From: CAG-273 sp051891195
GTDB lineage: Bacteria > Bacillota > Clostridia > TANB77 > CAG-508
NCBI GenBank assembly: GCA_051891195.1
Contig: JBJFEZ010000052.1
Coordinates: 1 to 29,070 of the forward strand
Length of the DNA: 29,070 nucleotides
Direction of reading: 5' to 3'
Below are positions 6,326 through 14,635 of this stretch, piece by piece. A model generated the notes under the pieces. The model saw only the letters and a program-made list of their open reading frames with translations, made no database searches and had not been told where the DNA came from. Within the stretch, counting starts at the first letter, position 1. The number at the start of each line of letters is the position of its first letter. Both the position numbers and the translations under genes were made by a program.

Positions 6326-7679
6326 CTAAAAGTTTCCAGTAAGAGCCTTTACTTTATCAAAACCAGTTGGCTCTAAGCTATCAAATAAAGAAGTTTGCAA
6401 ATAGGCAGGCACAGGTAGAGATTTTCTTTCTAAAGATAGCAAATTTTCTGTAATAAAACTTTGGTTAAAATTTTTTATGGCATCATAATATTTGCCATTA
6501 CAAGTGATAAAATATCTAGCTCTTTTTAATACCACACCTAATTTTTTTAAATGCTCAAATTGCAAATTGCAATACTTTCTTGCAGATATAATTCTTTTAG
6601 CAGAAATAACTCCAATTCCAGGAACTCTAAGCAAAGTATAATAGTCAGCTTTGTTTATTTCTAAAGGAAAAATATTTAAGTTTCTTAAAGCCCATTCACA
6701 TTTGGGGTCTAACAAAGTATTAAAATTAGGATTTTTTTCATTTAATAATTCATCAGCTTTAAAACCATAAAAGCGAAGTAACCAGTCAGCCTGATAAATT
6801 CGGTTTTCTCTTAACAAAGGAGGCTTATCTAAAGTAGGCAAATTAGAATCTTCATTTACAGAAACATAAGCAGAATAGTATACTCTTTTTAAATGAAAAT
6901 TATTATATAAACTTTCTGAAAGCTTTATAATTTGTAAGTCTGTGTCAGGTGTTGCACCAACTATCATTTGAGTGGTTTGACCTGCAGGGACAAAGTTTTT
7001 TTCTTTAGTTTTATTAATTATATTATTAGGCAAAGCATTAAAAGTCCAGCTTTTTTTAGCAGGTAAAAATTTTTGTGCAGATGCACTTAGTTTGCTTGAA
7101 ATATAGTTCATTGGCTGTATAATATTTTGTTTAGATTTATCAGGTGCTAGTAACTTTAAACTATTTTGGGAAGGAAGCTCAATATTTACACTCATACGGT
7201 CAACCAATAAACCTAACTTATCTATAAGTTCTTGACTACTACCAGGAATAGTTTTGGCATGAATATAACCGATTAAAGTGATATTCATTTCTTAAAATAG
7301 AAATTGCCTGTATCATTTGTTCCATAGTATAGTCTGGAGATTTTACAACAGCAGAACTTAAAAATAAACCTTCTATATAATTTCTTTTATAAAAACCAAT
7401 AGTTAAATCAGCCACCTCTTTTGGAGTAAAAGTAGCTCTTTTTATAGAGTTGGTACAACGATTTATACAATATTTACAGTCATACATACAGCAATTACTC
7501 ATTAAAATTTTTAAAAGCGAAATACATCTACCATCAGCTCCCCAACTGTGACAAATGCCAGAAATATCACTATTGCCAATTCCACCATTAGTATTTTTTC
7601 TATTACTTCCTGAAGAACTACAAGAAGCATCATATTTAGCAGAAGCTGCCAAAATTTCTAGTTTTTCATCTATTTCCAT
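6326..7679 (-). CDS. Radical SAM DNA modification/repair protein (TIGR03916-type), interrupted by a +1 frameshift at CGG
   Basis: Predicted radical SAM enzyme acting on DNA. The 5' part (frame from 7679) carries GICHSWGADGRC at 41-52 and the iron-sulfur motif CMYDCKYC at 64-71 (C64, C68, C71). The 3' part (to 6326) carries the continuation GYIHAKTIPG, VPAGQTTQMIVG and a helix-hairpin-helix RVPGIGVISAKRI. The frames join at 7271: AAT CGG TTA in the first frame becomes AAT (C) GGT TAT when the C is skipped, restoring the family-like FNGYIH. The joined protein would be about 450 residues, with no other lesion. The start at 7679 is chosen because GGAGG (7690-7686) lies 6 bases away; the ATG at 7685 abuts it. 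It may be a pseudogene, an assembly error or a recoded gene; see findings. Confidence 0.85.
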
Positions 7680-7700
7680 AGTCATCCTCCTTCAAAAAAA

Positions 7701-7714
7701 GATACATATGTTCG
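7701..7714 (-). promoter_or_regulatory. LexA (SOS) box upstream of the DNA-repair operon
   Basis: Minus-strand CGAACATATGTATC matches the Bacillus-type LexA consensus CGAACRNRYGTTYC at 13 of 14 positions. It lies between the -10 box (7727-7722) and the ribosome site, where a repressor would block transcription. It implies DNA-damage induction of the radical SAM/DUF4130 operon. Confidence 0.72.
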
Positions 7715-7721
7715 TACAAAT

Positions 7722-7750
7722 AGTATAACACCTATAAAATAAAAAGTCAA
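7722..7750 (-). promoter_or_regulatory. SigmaA-type promoter of the radical SAM/DUF4130 operon
   Basis: Minus strand: -35 TTGACT (7750-7745), 17-base spacer, -10 TATACT (7727-7722). Transcription would begin within the LexA-like box. Confidence 0.8.
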
Positions 7751-7781
7751 ACAAAAGTTTTAAAAAATACAAAAAATTATC

Positions 7782-7810
7782 TTGTTATTTCCAACTTACT
7801 ATGATAATAT
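7782..7810 (+). promoter_or_regulatory. Likely promoter of ispH
   Basis: -35 TTGTTA (7782-7787), 17-base spacer, -10 TAATAT (7805-7810), 34 bases before the ispH start. A moderate match. Confidence 0.45.
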
Positions 7811-7843
7811 AATTAACAGAATAAAATTAATGGAGTGGAATTT

Positions 7844-8722
7844 ATGAAAATTATAATAGGAAAAAAAGCTGGTTTTTGTGGAGGAATAAAAATAGCAGTA
7901 GAAAAAGCAAAACAAACTATAGAAAATAGTAATGGAGAAATTACATATTGCTTGGGAGATTTAGTACATAATTCAGTTATAATGAAAAATTTATATCAAA
8001 AAGGTTTAAGAGTTATAAATAATTTATCAGAAATTGAAAAACCACAGGGGAAAACAGTAATTATACGTGCACACGGTGTAGAAAAACAAGTATATAAACA
8101 AGCTGAAGACCTAGGTATAAACTTAGTTGATTTAACCTGTTCTAATGTTTTAGTAATACATAAATTGGCAGAAGAATATGCCCAAAATGGATGTTACATA
8201 TTACTTATAGGCGAAAAGAAACACGCTGAAACAATAGGAACAGCTAGTTTTTGCGGAAATAATTCTCAAGTTATAGAAGATGAAGAGCAACTTAAAGAGG
8301 CTATAAATTACATAAACAGCAAAAAAATAGAAAAAATATTTATAGCAGCCCAGACTACATTTAATTTAGAAAAATTTAATAAATTTGTTAATACAATACA
8401 AAATGAAGTTAATGCAGAAATTATTGTTAAAAATACAATTTGTGATGCTACTAGAACAAGACAACAAGAAACAATAGAACTGTCAAAAAATGTAGACTAT
8501 ATGATTATAATAGGTGGAAGAAAAAGTTCAAATACTAATAAATTATATGATATATCTTGCAATAATTGTAAAAATGTAATTATGCTAGAAGATGCCAAAG
8601 AATTAACAAAAGAGCAAATAGAAGAAATAATTAAATTTGATATAATAGGAATAATGGCAGGAGCTTCAACACCACAAGAGAGTATAGAAGAAGTAAAAGA
8701 AAAACTAGAAAATGCAAAGTAA
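7844..8722 (+). CDS. ispH: 4-Hydroxy-3-methylbut-2-enyl diphosphate reductase
   Basis: Last step of the MEP isoprenoid pathway, reducing HMBPP to IPP and DMAPP with a [4Fe-4S] cluster. Cluster ligands C12 (GFCGG), C99 (DLTCS) and C200 (NTICDATRTRQ) are present, as are substrate residues H42, H77 (RAHGV), H127, E129, T171, S228/S229/N230 (GRKSSNTN) and S275 (AGASTP). The 292 residues form the minimal enzyme without the ribosomal S1 fusion found in many clostridia. The frame extends to a GTG at 7835, but TGGAGTGG at 7831-7838 is the ribosome site for the ATG at 7844. The HAD gene follows after 27 bases, probably in the same transcript. The window thus supports MEP rather than mevalonate isoprenoid synthesis. 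Confidence 0.95.
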   Translation: MKIIIGKKAGFCGGIKIAVEKAKQTIENSNGEITYCLGDLVHNSVIMKNLYQKGLRVINNLSEIEKPQGKTVIIRAHGVEKQVYKQAEDLGINLVDLTCSNVLVIHKLAEEYAQNGCYILLIGEKKHAETIGTASFCGNNSQVIEDEEQLKEAINYINSKKIEKIFIAAQTTFNLEKFNKFVNTIQNEVNAEIIVKNTICDATRTRQQETIELSKNVDYMIIIGGRKSSNTNKLYDISCNNCKNVIMLEDAKELTKEQIEEIIKFDIIGIMAGASTPQESIEEVKEKLENAK

Positions 8723-8749
8723 CTTATATAAGCTAAGATGGAGGAAAAT

Positions 8750-9352
8750 ATGAACATAGGAATAGATATAGATGATACAATATCAGATTCTTTTGAATCT
8801 GTATTTGCAGATTCACAAAAATTTGATATTGAAGAATTAGGAAATAGTGGCGAGCTAAAAGAATATGGAAAAATAGCACATCACAACTATATAGAAACAT
8901 TATATTCACATTGGAGCGATGAACAAACATATAATTTTTGGAGCAAATATTTTATTAATATGCTTACAAAAGCAAAACCTAAGCCATATGTAGTAGAAAC
9001 ATTAGATAAGCTACGTAAAGAAGGTAATAAAATTATAATTATTACATCTAGATACGAAGTAGAAGAGAATTCTAATGCTGTAGAACAATATACAAAACAG
9101 TGGCTAGTAAAAAATAATATTAATTATGATAAACTTATAATTAATGCACAGGATAAATCTATTATTGCGCAAGAAAATAATATTGACTTATTTATAGATG
9201 ATAGTATAGAACATTGCCGCAAAATGTTAGAAAAAAATATAAAAACATTACTCTATACATCTATTTGTAATCAAGGAGTAGATGTACCAGAATTAGAAAG
9301 AGTATATTCTTGGGTTCAGATATATGATAAATACAAAAAAATAGAAATGTAA
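8750..9352 (+). CDS. HAD-superfamily 5'-nucleotidase-like phosphatase (NT5C type)
   Basis: A haloacid-dehalogenase-fold hydrolase resembling the 5'(3')-deoxyribonucleotidase group (NT5C). Motif I is DIDDT at residues 6-10 (nucleophile D6, acid D8), motif II is IIITSR and motif IV is FIDDS. These are arranged as in cytosolic nucleotidases, so the substrate is probably a nucleoside monophosphate, although other phosphate esters cannot be excluded. Length about 200 residues. The ATG at 8738 overlaps the ribosome site; GGAGG at 8740-8744 directs the start at 8750. It follows ispH by 27 bases and ends in a terminator, so the two form an operon, with no obvious functional link to isoprenoids. Confidence 0.75.
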   Translation: MNIGIDIDDTISDSFESVFADSQKFDIEELGNSGELKEYGKIAHHNYIETLYSHWSDEQTYNFWSKYFINMLTKAKPKPYVVETLDKLRKEGNKIIIITSRYEVEENSNAVEQYTKQWLVKNNINYDKLIINAQDKSIIAQENNIDLFIDDSIEHCRKMLEKNIKTLLYTSICNQGVDVPELERVYSWVQIYDKYKKIEM

Positions 9353-9374
9353 AATTTATGTGAAAACTGTTAAC

Positions 9375-9420
9375 AAAAGGCATTATGTTATTGTATAATA
9401 TACAACATAATGTCTTTTAT
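9375..9420 (+). terminator. Terminator of the ispH operon
   Basis: AAAGGCATTATGTT pairs with AACATAATGTCTTT (9404-9417) with one G-T pair and a loop of about 14 bases, ending in a short T-run. It separates the ispH/HAD operon from the ABC exporter. Confidence 0.75.
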
Positions 9421-9475
9421 TGATATATAATTTAATAAGAAATTTACATAAAATAAAAAGGGAAGGAAAAAAGAA

Positions 9476-11233
9476 ATGCTTAAAATATTAAAAAATATGA
9501 AACAATCTTGGTTAGCAATACTGGTAATAGTTATTCTACTCATAATTCAAGCAAATGCAGATTTAGCTTTACCAGATTACATATCAAGAATAGTAAACAA
9601 TGGAATAACAGAGGCAACACTTGATGCAGAAAACTATCAAAGCAGTTACATATTATGGGAAGGGTTAAAAATGTTAGGCGTTGCTGCAATTAGTATGATA
9701 AGCGGAATTAGCGTAATGTTTTTATCTTCTCGCGTTGGAGCAAAGTTAGGTAAAACTTTAAGAGAGAAAATATTTAAGAAAATATTAAGTTTTTCTATTA
9801 GTGAATTTAAAGAATTTTCAACAGCATCCTTAATTACTCGTAGTACAAATGACATACAACAAATTCAAAATTTAGTTTCAATGATGTTTAGAGTAATAGT
9901 ATATGCCCCAATTATAGGTATAGGTGGATTTTTCAAAGTTATGGCTGCAGACAAAAATCCAATGGCTTGGATTATTGGTGTAGCTATTGCAAGTGTATTG
10001 GCAATAGTAGTATTGCTATTTATTGTAGCTATGCCTAAGTTTAAAAAGCTACAAGAACTTGTTGATAAACTAAATTTAGTATCTCGTGAAATGTTAACAG
10101 GTATACCAGTAATTAGAGCATTTAACACAGAGAAAAAAGAAGAAGCACGTTTTGAAAAAGCAAATAAAAATTTAATGAAAACATTTATGTTTGTTAATAA
10201 TGCAATGAACTTAATGATGCCTACTTTAATGATGGTTATGAACCTTATATCTCTACTTACAATTTGGGTAGGTGCTAAAAATGTAGATATAGGAGCAATA
10301 CAAGTTGGCGATATTATGGCATTTTTACAATACACAATGCAAATTGTAATGGCATTTTTAATGATTTCAATGATTTCTATTGTATTACCAAGAGCTAGCA
10401 TATCTGCAAAACGTATTAACGAAGTTTTAGAAAAAGAAAATAGTATAAAAGACCCAACAGACCCAAAACATTTTGATAAAAACAAAAAAGGATTAGTAGA
10501 ATTTAAGAATGTATCATTTAAATATCCTGATGCCGATGAAGCTTTATTAAACAATATTAGCTTTACTGCAGAACCGGGAAAAACTACAGCTATAATAGGA
10601 AGTACAGGAAGCGGAAAATCTACAGTTATAAACTTAATTCCACGTTTTTATGATGTAACAGAAGGCGAAATATTGATTGACGGCGTAAATATTAAAGATG
10701 TTACGCAAAAGGAATTAAGAAACGTAATAGGATTTGTGCCACAAAAGGGTGTACTTTTCTCAGGGACAATAGAAAGCAATATAAAATATAGTGATGAAAA
10801 TATGCCAGATGATAAAATGAAAATAGCTGCTGAAATTGCACAAGCTACAGAATTTATTGAAGCTAAAAATGATAAATATAATTCTGAAATTGCACAAGGT
10901 GGTAGCAATGTATCTGGTGGACAAAAACAACGTCTATCTATTGCTAGAGCAATAGCAAAAGATCCAGAGATATTTATATTTGATGATAGTTTTTCAGCAT
11001 TAGACTATAAAACAGATAGCAAACTAAGAGCAGCTTTAGCACAAAAAACGCAGGATAAAACAGTAATTATTGTTGCACAAAGAATAAATACTGTTCTAAA
11101 TGCAGACCAAATTATTGTACTAGATGATGGAGAGATTGTAGGAAAAGGTACACATCAAGAACTTATGAATAATTGTGAGGTGTATAAGCAAATTGCTCTT
11201 TCACAACTTTCAAAGGAGGAACTAGAAGGCTAA
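9476..11233 (+). CDS. ABC exporter half-transporter, degenerate-site subunit
   Basis: One half of a heterodimeric type IV ABC exporter (LmrCD, BmrCD, TM287/288 group). Residues 1-310 hold the six-helix membrane domain; the ATPase follows from about 340. Walker A GSTGSGKST is at 375-383, the Q-loop VPQKGV at 421-426 and a canonical signature VSGGQ at 479-483. Walker B is IFIFDDS (499-505), with Asp504 in place of the catalytic Glu, and the switch His is replaced by Gln535 (VAQR). Its own ATP site is therefore degenerate, while its good signature completes the partner's active site. Substrate unknown; drugs, lipids or peptides are possible. The start has GGAAGG about 7 bases upstream. The partner gene begins 18 bases downstream. 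Confidence 0.92.
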   Translation: MLKILKNMKQSWLAILVIVILLIIQANADLALPDYISRIVNNGITEATLDAENYQSSYILWEGLKMLGVAAISMISGISVMFLSSRVGAKLGKTLREKIFKKILSFSISEFKEFSTASLITRSTNDIQQIQNLVSMMFRVIVYAPIIGIGGFFKVMAADKNPMAWIIGVAIASVLAIVVLLFIVAMPKFKKLQELVDKLNLVSREMLTGIPVIRAFNTEKKEEARFEKANKNLMKTFMFVNNAMNLMMPTLMMVMNLISLLTIWVGAKNVDIGAIQVGDIMAFLQYTMQIVMAFLMISMISIVLPRASISAKRINEVLEKENSIKDPTDPKHFDKNKKGLVEFKNVSFKYPDADEALLNNISFTAEPGKTTAIIGSTGSGKSTVINLIPRFYDVTEGEILIDGVNIKDVTQKELRNVIGFVPQKGVLFSGTIESNIKYSDENMPDDKMKIAAEIAQATEFIEAKNDKYNSEIAQGGSNVSGGQKQRLSIARAIAKDPEIFIFDDSFSALDYKTDSKLRAALAQKTQDKTVIIVAQRINTVLNADQIIVLDDGEIVGKGTHQELMNNCEVYKQIALSQLSKEELEG

Positions 11234-11251
11234 AAAGAAAGGAATAAAGTA

Positions 11252-13105
11252 ATGAAAAATGATAAAAAGCCTCCTATAGGAGGAATGAGACCAGGACAAA
11301 ATCAAAAAACAGTAGAAAAAGCAAAAAACTTTAAAGGAACTACAAAAAAATTATTTAAAAGATATTTAAAAGACTATAAATGGAAACTATTAATAGTAAT
11401 TATATTTGCTATAGGAAGCACTATATTTACTATAGTAGGGCCAAAAATATTAGGAAATGCAACAACAGAAATATTTAATGGTGTAGTAAGTAAAATATCT
11501 GGTGGAACAGGAATTGACTTTGAAAAGATATTTGGTATTCTATTAACTTTAATAATTTTATACGCTGTAAGTATGATATTTAATGCAATTCAAAACTTTA
11601 CAATGACAGATGTATCTCAAAAACTTACATACAGATTAAGAAATGATATAGCTCAAAAAATTAATCGTTTACCTATGAAATACTTTGACAAAAAAACTAA
11701 CGGAGAAGTTTTATCAATAATTACAAATGATATAGATACATTTTCTCAAAATATGAACCAAAGTGTTACTCAAATAATTACAGCTATTTGTACAATGATA
11801 GGCATATTAATAATGATGATATCTATTAGTTGGCTTATGACTTTAGTTTCACTTGCAATTATACCTGTTGCTGTAGTATTAGTTAAATTTATTGTAAAAA
11901 AATCACAAAAATATTTTAAAAATCAACAAGATTATCTAGGACACGTAAATGGTCAAGTAGAAGAAATATATAGTGGACATACAATAGTAAAAGTATTTAA
12001 TAGAGAAGAAGAGGAAGTAGAAGCTTTTTCAAAATTAAATGAAGAGTTATATAATTCAGGTTGGAAGGCTCAATTTATGTCAGGTTTAATGCATCCAATT
12101 ATGAACTTTGCAGGAAATATTGGCTATGTAGGAATTGCAATTTTAGGTGGATATTTAGCAATACAAGGAAAAATTACAGTAGGTAATATACAGTCTTTTA
12201 TACAATATAGCAAACAATTCACAAGACCAATAAATGAAATTGCACAGATTTCTAGTATGTTACAAGCAATGATTGCTGCTTCTGAAAGAATTATTGAATT
12301 CTTAGAAGAACCAGAAGAAGTACAGCAAATTGAAAATGCATTATCAACACAAGAGTTAAAAGGAAATGTTACATTTGACCATGTAACATTTGGATATAAC
12401 GAAGACAAAATAATTATTAAAGACTTTAATCAAACAATTAAAGACGGTCAAAAAGTAGCTATTGTAGGACCAACAGGTGCAGGAAAAACTACCATAGTAA
12501 AATTACTTATGAGGTTTTATGACGTTAACAAAGGAGCCATATTAGTGGATGGCCATAATATACAAGAATTTAACCGTGGAGATTTAAGAAAAGTATTTGG
12601 AATGGTATTACAAGACACTTGGCTATTTGGCGGAACCATTAAAGAAAATATTAAATATGGAAAACCAGATGCAACAGATGAAGAAGTAATTGAAGCAGCA
12701 AAAGCTGCGCACGTGCATCATTTTATTCAAACATTGCCAAAAGGGTATGATATGGTAATAGATGAAGAATCAAGCAATATTTCACAAGGACAAAAACAAT
12801 TACTAACTATAGCTAGAGTTATATTAACAAATCCTCAAATACTAATTTTAGACGAGGCAACAAGCTCAATAGACACAAGAACAGAAGGACAAATACAGGC
12901 AGCTATGGATAATTTAATGAAGGGAAGAACAAGCTTTATTATTGCACACAGATTATCTACAATAAAAAATGCAGATATAATATTAGTTATGAATAATGGA
13001 GATATTATTGAACAAGGAAATCACCAAGAATTATTAGAAAAAGGCGGATTTTATGCTAATTTATATAATTCTCAATTTCAAGACTGTGATGATGAAGCAA
13101 GTTAA
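11252..13105 (+). CDS. ABC exporter half-transporter, catalytic-site subunit
   Basis: Partner of the preceding gene. A 35-residue basic cytoplasmic leader with Gly/Pro (KKPPIGGMRPG) precedes the membrane domain. The ATPase domain has Walker A GPTGAGKTT at 406-414, a non-canonical signature ISQGQ at 510-514, Walker B with catalytic Glu (LDEATSSID at 533-541, E535) and the switch His566 (IIAHRLS). Its Walker motifs plus the partner's VSGGQ make the one competent ATP site; its SQGQ pairs with the partner's degenerate site. This complementary asymmetry is the mark of an obligate heterodimer. Length 617 residues; AAAGGA before the ATG. The operon ends at the hairpin at 13113. Confidence 0.93.
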   Translation: MKNDKKPPIGGMRPGQNQKTVEKAKNFKGTTKKLFKRYLKDYKWKLLIVIIFAIGSTIFTIVGPKILGNATTEIFNGVVSKISGGTGIDFEKIFGILLTLIILYAVSMIFNAIQNFTMTDVSQKLTYRLRNDIAQKINRLPMKYFDKKTNGEVLSIITNDIDTFSQNMNQSVTQIITAICTMIGILIMMISISWLMTLVSLAIIPVAVVLVKFIVKKSQKYFKNQQDYLGHVNGQVEEIYSGHTIVKVFNREEEEVEAFSKLNEELYNSGWKAQFMSGLMHPIMNFAGNIGYVGIAILGGYLAIQGKITVGNIQSFIQYSKQFTRPINEIAQISSMLQAMIAASERIIEFLEEPEEVQQIENALSTQELKGNVTFDHVTFGYNEDKIIIKDFNQTIKDGQKVAIVGPTGAGKTTIVKLLMRFYDVNKGAILVDGHNIQEFNRGDLRKVFGMVLQDTWLFGGTIKENIKYGKPDATDEEVIEAAKAAHVHHFIQTLPKGYDMVIDEESSNISQGQKQLLTIARVILTNPQILILDEATSSIDTRTEGQIQAAMDNLMKGRTSFIIAHRLSTIKNADIILVMNNGDIIEQGNHQELLEKGGFYANLYNSQFQDCDDEAS

Positions 13106-13112
13106 AAACTAT

Positions 13113-13144
13113 GGGGATGTACTTCAATTTTGAGGTACATCCTC
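13113..13144. terminator. Hairpin terminator between the ABC operon and the converging small gene
   Basis: GGGGATGTAC (13113-13122) pairs with GTACATCCTC (13135-13144), extended inward by TTCA/TGAG pairing. The plus-strand tail is weak; the minus-strand tail includes AGTTTTTAA. It probably serves both converging units. Confidence 0.65.
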
Positions 13145-13159
13145 TATATATGTAAAATA

Positions 13160-13441
13160 TTAATAAGGATAACGCTCAAAAAGATAGCGAATTACGCTAT
13201 CAGCATTATTTGGAGTAACATTAATAAATAAATCTTTATCTAAACTAATCCACATATTTATTTTATAATCTTCTTCATTTTCAACAAGAGCAGCTATTAT
13301 ATCTGCTATTTCAACAGGATTTTGATATTCTTTTTGCCAAAATAAATCATCTGGCAAATCTATATTATTTTGATAAAAACTTTTTAAAAATGATGAAATT
13401 TCGCCATTTTTATCACTATATAATTTAACAACTGAATTCAT
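13160..13441 (-). CDS. Small conserved clostridial protein of unknown function
   Basis: A 93-residue acidic soluble protein without signal peptide or metal motif. The C-terminal part, with KINMWISLDKDLFINVT and RYLFERYPY, looks like a small family common as hypothetical proteins in Clostridia (from memory, not checked). It lies alone on the minus strand between converging and diverging genes. The nearest Shine-Dalgarno-like sequence, AAAGGA, is about 17 bases from the ATG, unusually far, with no alternative start between. No function can be assigned. Confidence 0.75.
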   Translation of the reverse strand: MNSVVKLYSDKNGEISSFLKSFYQNNIDLPDDLFWQKEYQNPVEIADIIAALVENEEDYKINMWISLDKDLFINVTPNNADSVIRYLFERYPY

Positions 13442-13580
13442 TAATAATATAATATAAATCCTTTCTTTTAAAATTTATTAATATTATTATTTTGCAAACT
13501 AAAATATTTATACTTGAGAATAAAAGGCAATTTTTTGGAAAAAATAAAAAAGAAATAAAATAGAAAGGATTATAAATAAA

Positions 13581-14474
13581 ATGAAAAAAACAATTATTAT
13601 ATTAATAATTACAATTATAGTTATTATAGCTGTGCTATCTTCAATAGTAGTAGCAAAAACAAGAAAAAATGAAGAAGCTACTATAGAAGAAAAAGTAATT
13701 CAAGAATTAAACTATTTAAATAAATACTGTGTTTCATTATTAACATCATTAAATGGAATTGTTGTAGAAAATGAAGTTATAAAAGAGGATACTTTACAAA
13801 CGCAATTTGGAAGTGACACTAATAATGGAATACAAACTAGCAGAAGCATTATGAATAATAACCAACAAAACTCAAAAAGTAATAATTCTAACGATAGTCA
13901 AGACACTACAGATAATAAAGACGGAAATAGTATTTTAGCAAATGATGGAGATTACAGCCCTGATTGGGAAAATATACAATTACAAATAGAAAGACTTTAT
14001 CAAATGTGGAATGTAATTAGTTTAGATCTGCATAGTATGAACATTGACAGCAATTTAATATTATCTTTTAGTGATGTATTAAATAATGTTACACAAAATG
14101 TAAAAAGAAAAGATAAAGCAAACACTGTAGAAGAATTAGTAAAACTATATAAATTAGTAATACAATATACAAATATATGTAAACCATCTTCTCAAGAAAC
14201 TACAATATCAACAATTAAATACAATATAGTATCTTCATATGCTAATATAACAAATGATAAATGGGAACAGGCGGAAGCACAAATAATAGAAGCACAAAAT
14301 TTACTTGCAAATTTATTAAATTCAGTAAATAACAACTATAATCAACAGTATAATATGAACAGATGCTATATTTTGGTTAACGAACTAAAAAAAGCCATTA
14401 AGCTAAGAGATAAAGAAATATTTTATCTACAATACAAAACTTTAATAACACAACTTTATTTTTTCATAGATTAA
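13581..14474 (+). CDS. Unknown membrane-anchored extracytoplasmic protein
   Basis: I do not recognise a family. Residues 4-24 are a strong hydrophobic anchor after a KK start. Residues 75-125 form a low-complexity Asn/Ser/Asp-rich linker. The C-terminal 170 residues look helical, with many Leu, Ile and charged residues (for example WEQAEAQIIEAQNLLANLL). There is no lipobox Cys at the signal end, so it is probably a single-pass membrane protein with an outside helical domain. AAAGGAT precedes the ATG by 12 bases. The next gene has its own promoter, so this is probably a single-gene unit. A cell-envelope role is a guess from the neighbouring cell-wall hydrolase. Confidence 0.7.
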   Translation: MKKTIIILIITIIVIIAVLSSIVVAKTRKNEEATIEEKVIQELNYLNKYCVSLLTSLNGIVVENEVIKEDTLQTQFGSDTNNGIQTSRSIMNNNQQNSKSNNSNDSQDTTDNKDGNSILANDGDYSPDWENIQLQIERLYQMWNVISLDLHSMNIDSNLILSFSDVLNNVTQNVKRKDKANTVEELVKLYKLVIQYTNICKPSSQETTISTIKYNIVSSYANITNDKWEQAEAQIIEAQNLLANLLNSVNNNYNQQYNMNRCYILVNELKKAIKLRDKEIFYLQYKTLITQLYFFID

Positions 14475-14542
14475 TAGTTTGAAAAAATATTAAAATAAAA
14501 ACATTATTTAGTCTTAACACAAAGCAATCACATAAAAAGTAA

Positions 14543-14571
14543 TTGACATTTTATTCTTTTAATTATATACT
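14543..14571 (+). promoter_or_regulatory. Strong promoter of the SH3/NlpC-P60 gene
   Basis: Perfect -35 TTGACA (14543-14548), 17-base spacer, -10 TATACT (14566-14571). Transcription would start near 14578. An in-frame TTG start at 14543 is just the -35 box. Confidence 0.82.
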
Positions 14572-14635
14572 ATACACGTACCAAACATTGTTAAATTTAC
14601 ATGCAGAAATATTAGAAAAAAGGAGAATTCTTTTA

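Noticed and set aside
7271..7271. Classical slippery-sequence frameshifting at the radical SAM and comEC sites.
   Set aside because: The P-site codons AAT and ATG re-pair poorly after a +1 slip and no homopolymer is present, so simple slippage does not explain either site.
7239..7288. The downstream radical SAM frame as an independent gene starting at ATG 7288.
   Set aside because: Its first six codons (MNITLI) are not family-like, the start has no ribosome site and it overlaps the upstream half; the two halves make one protein.
9865..10554. A 229-codon open frame on the minus strand inside the first ABC gene.
   Set aside because: It is antisense to a fully conserved transporter, lacks a ribosome site and reflects AT-rich codon bias.
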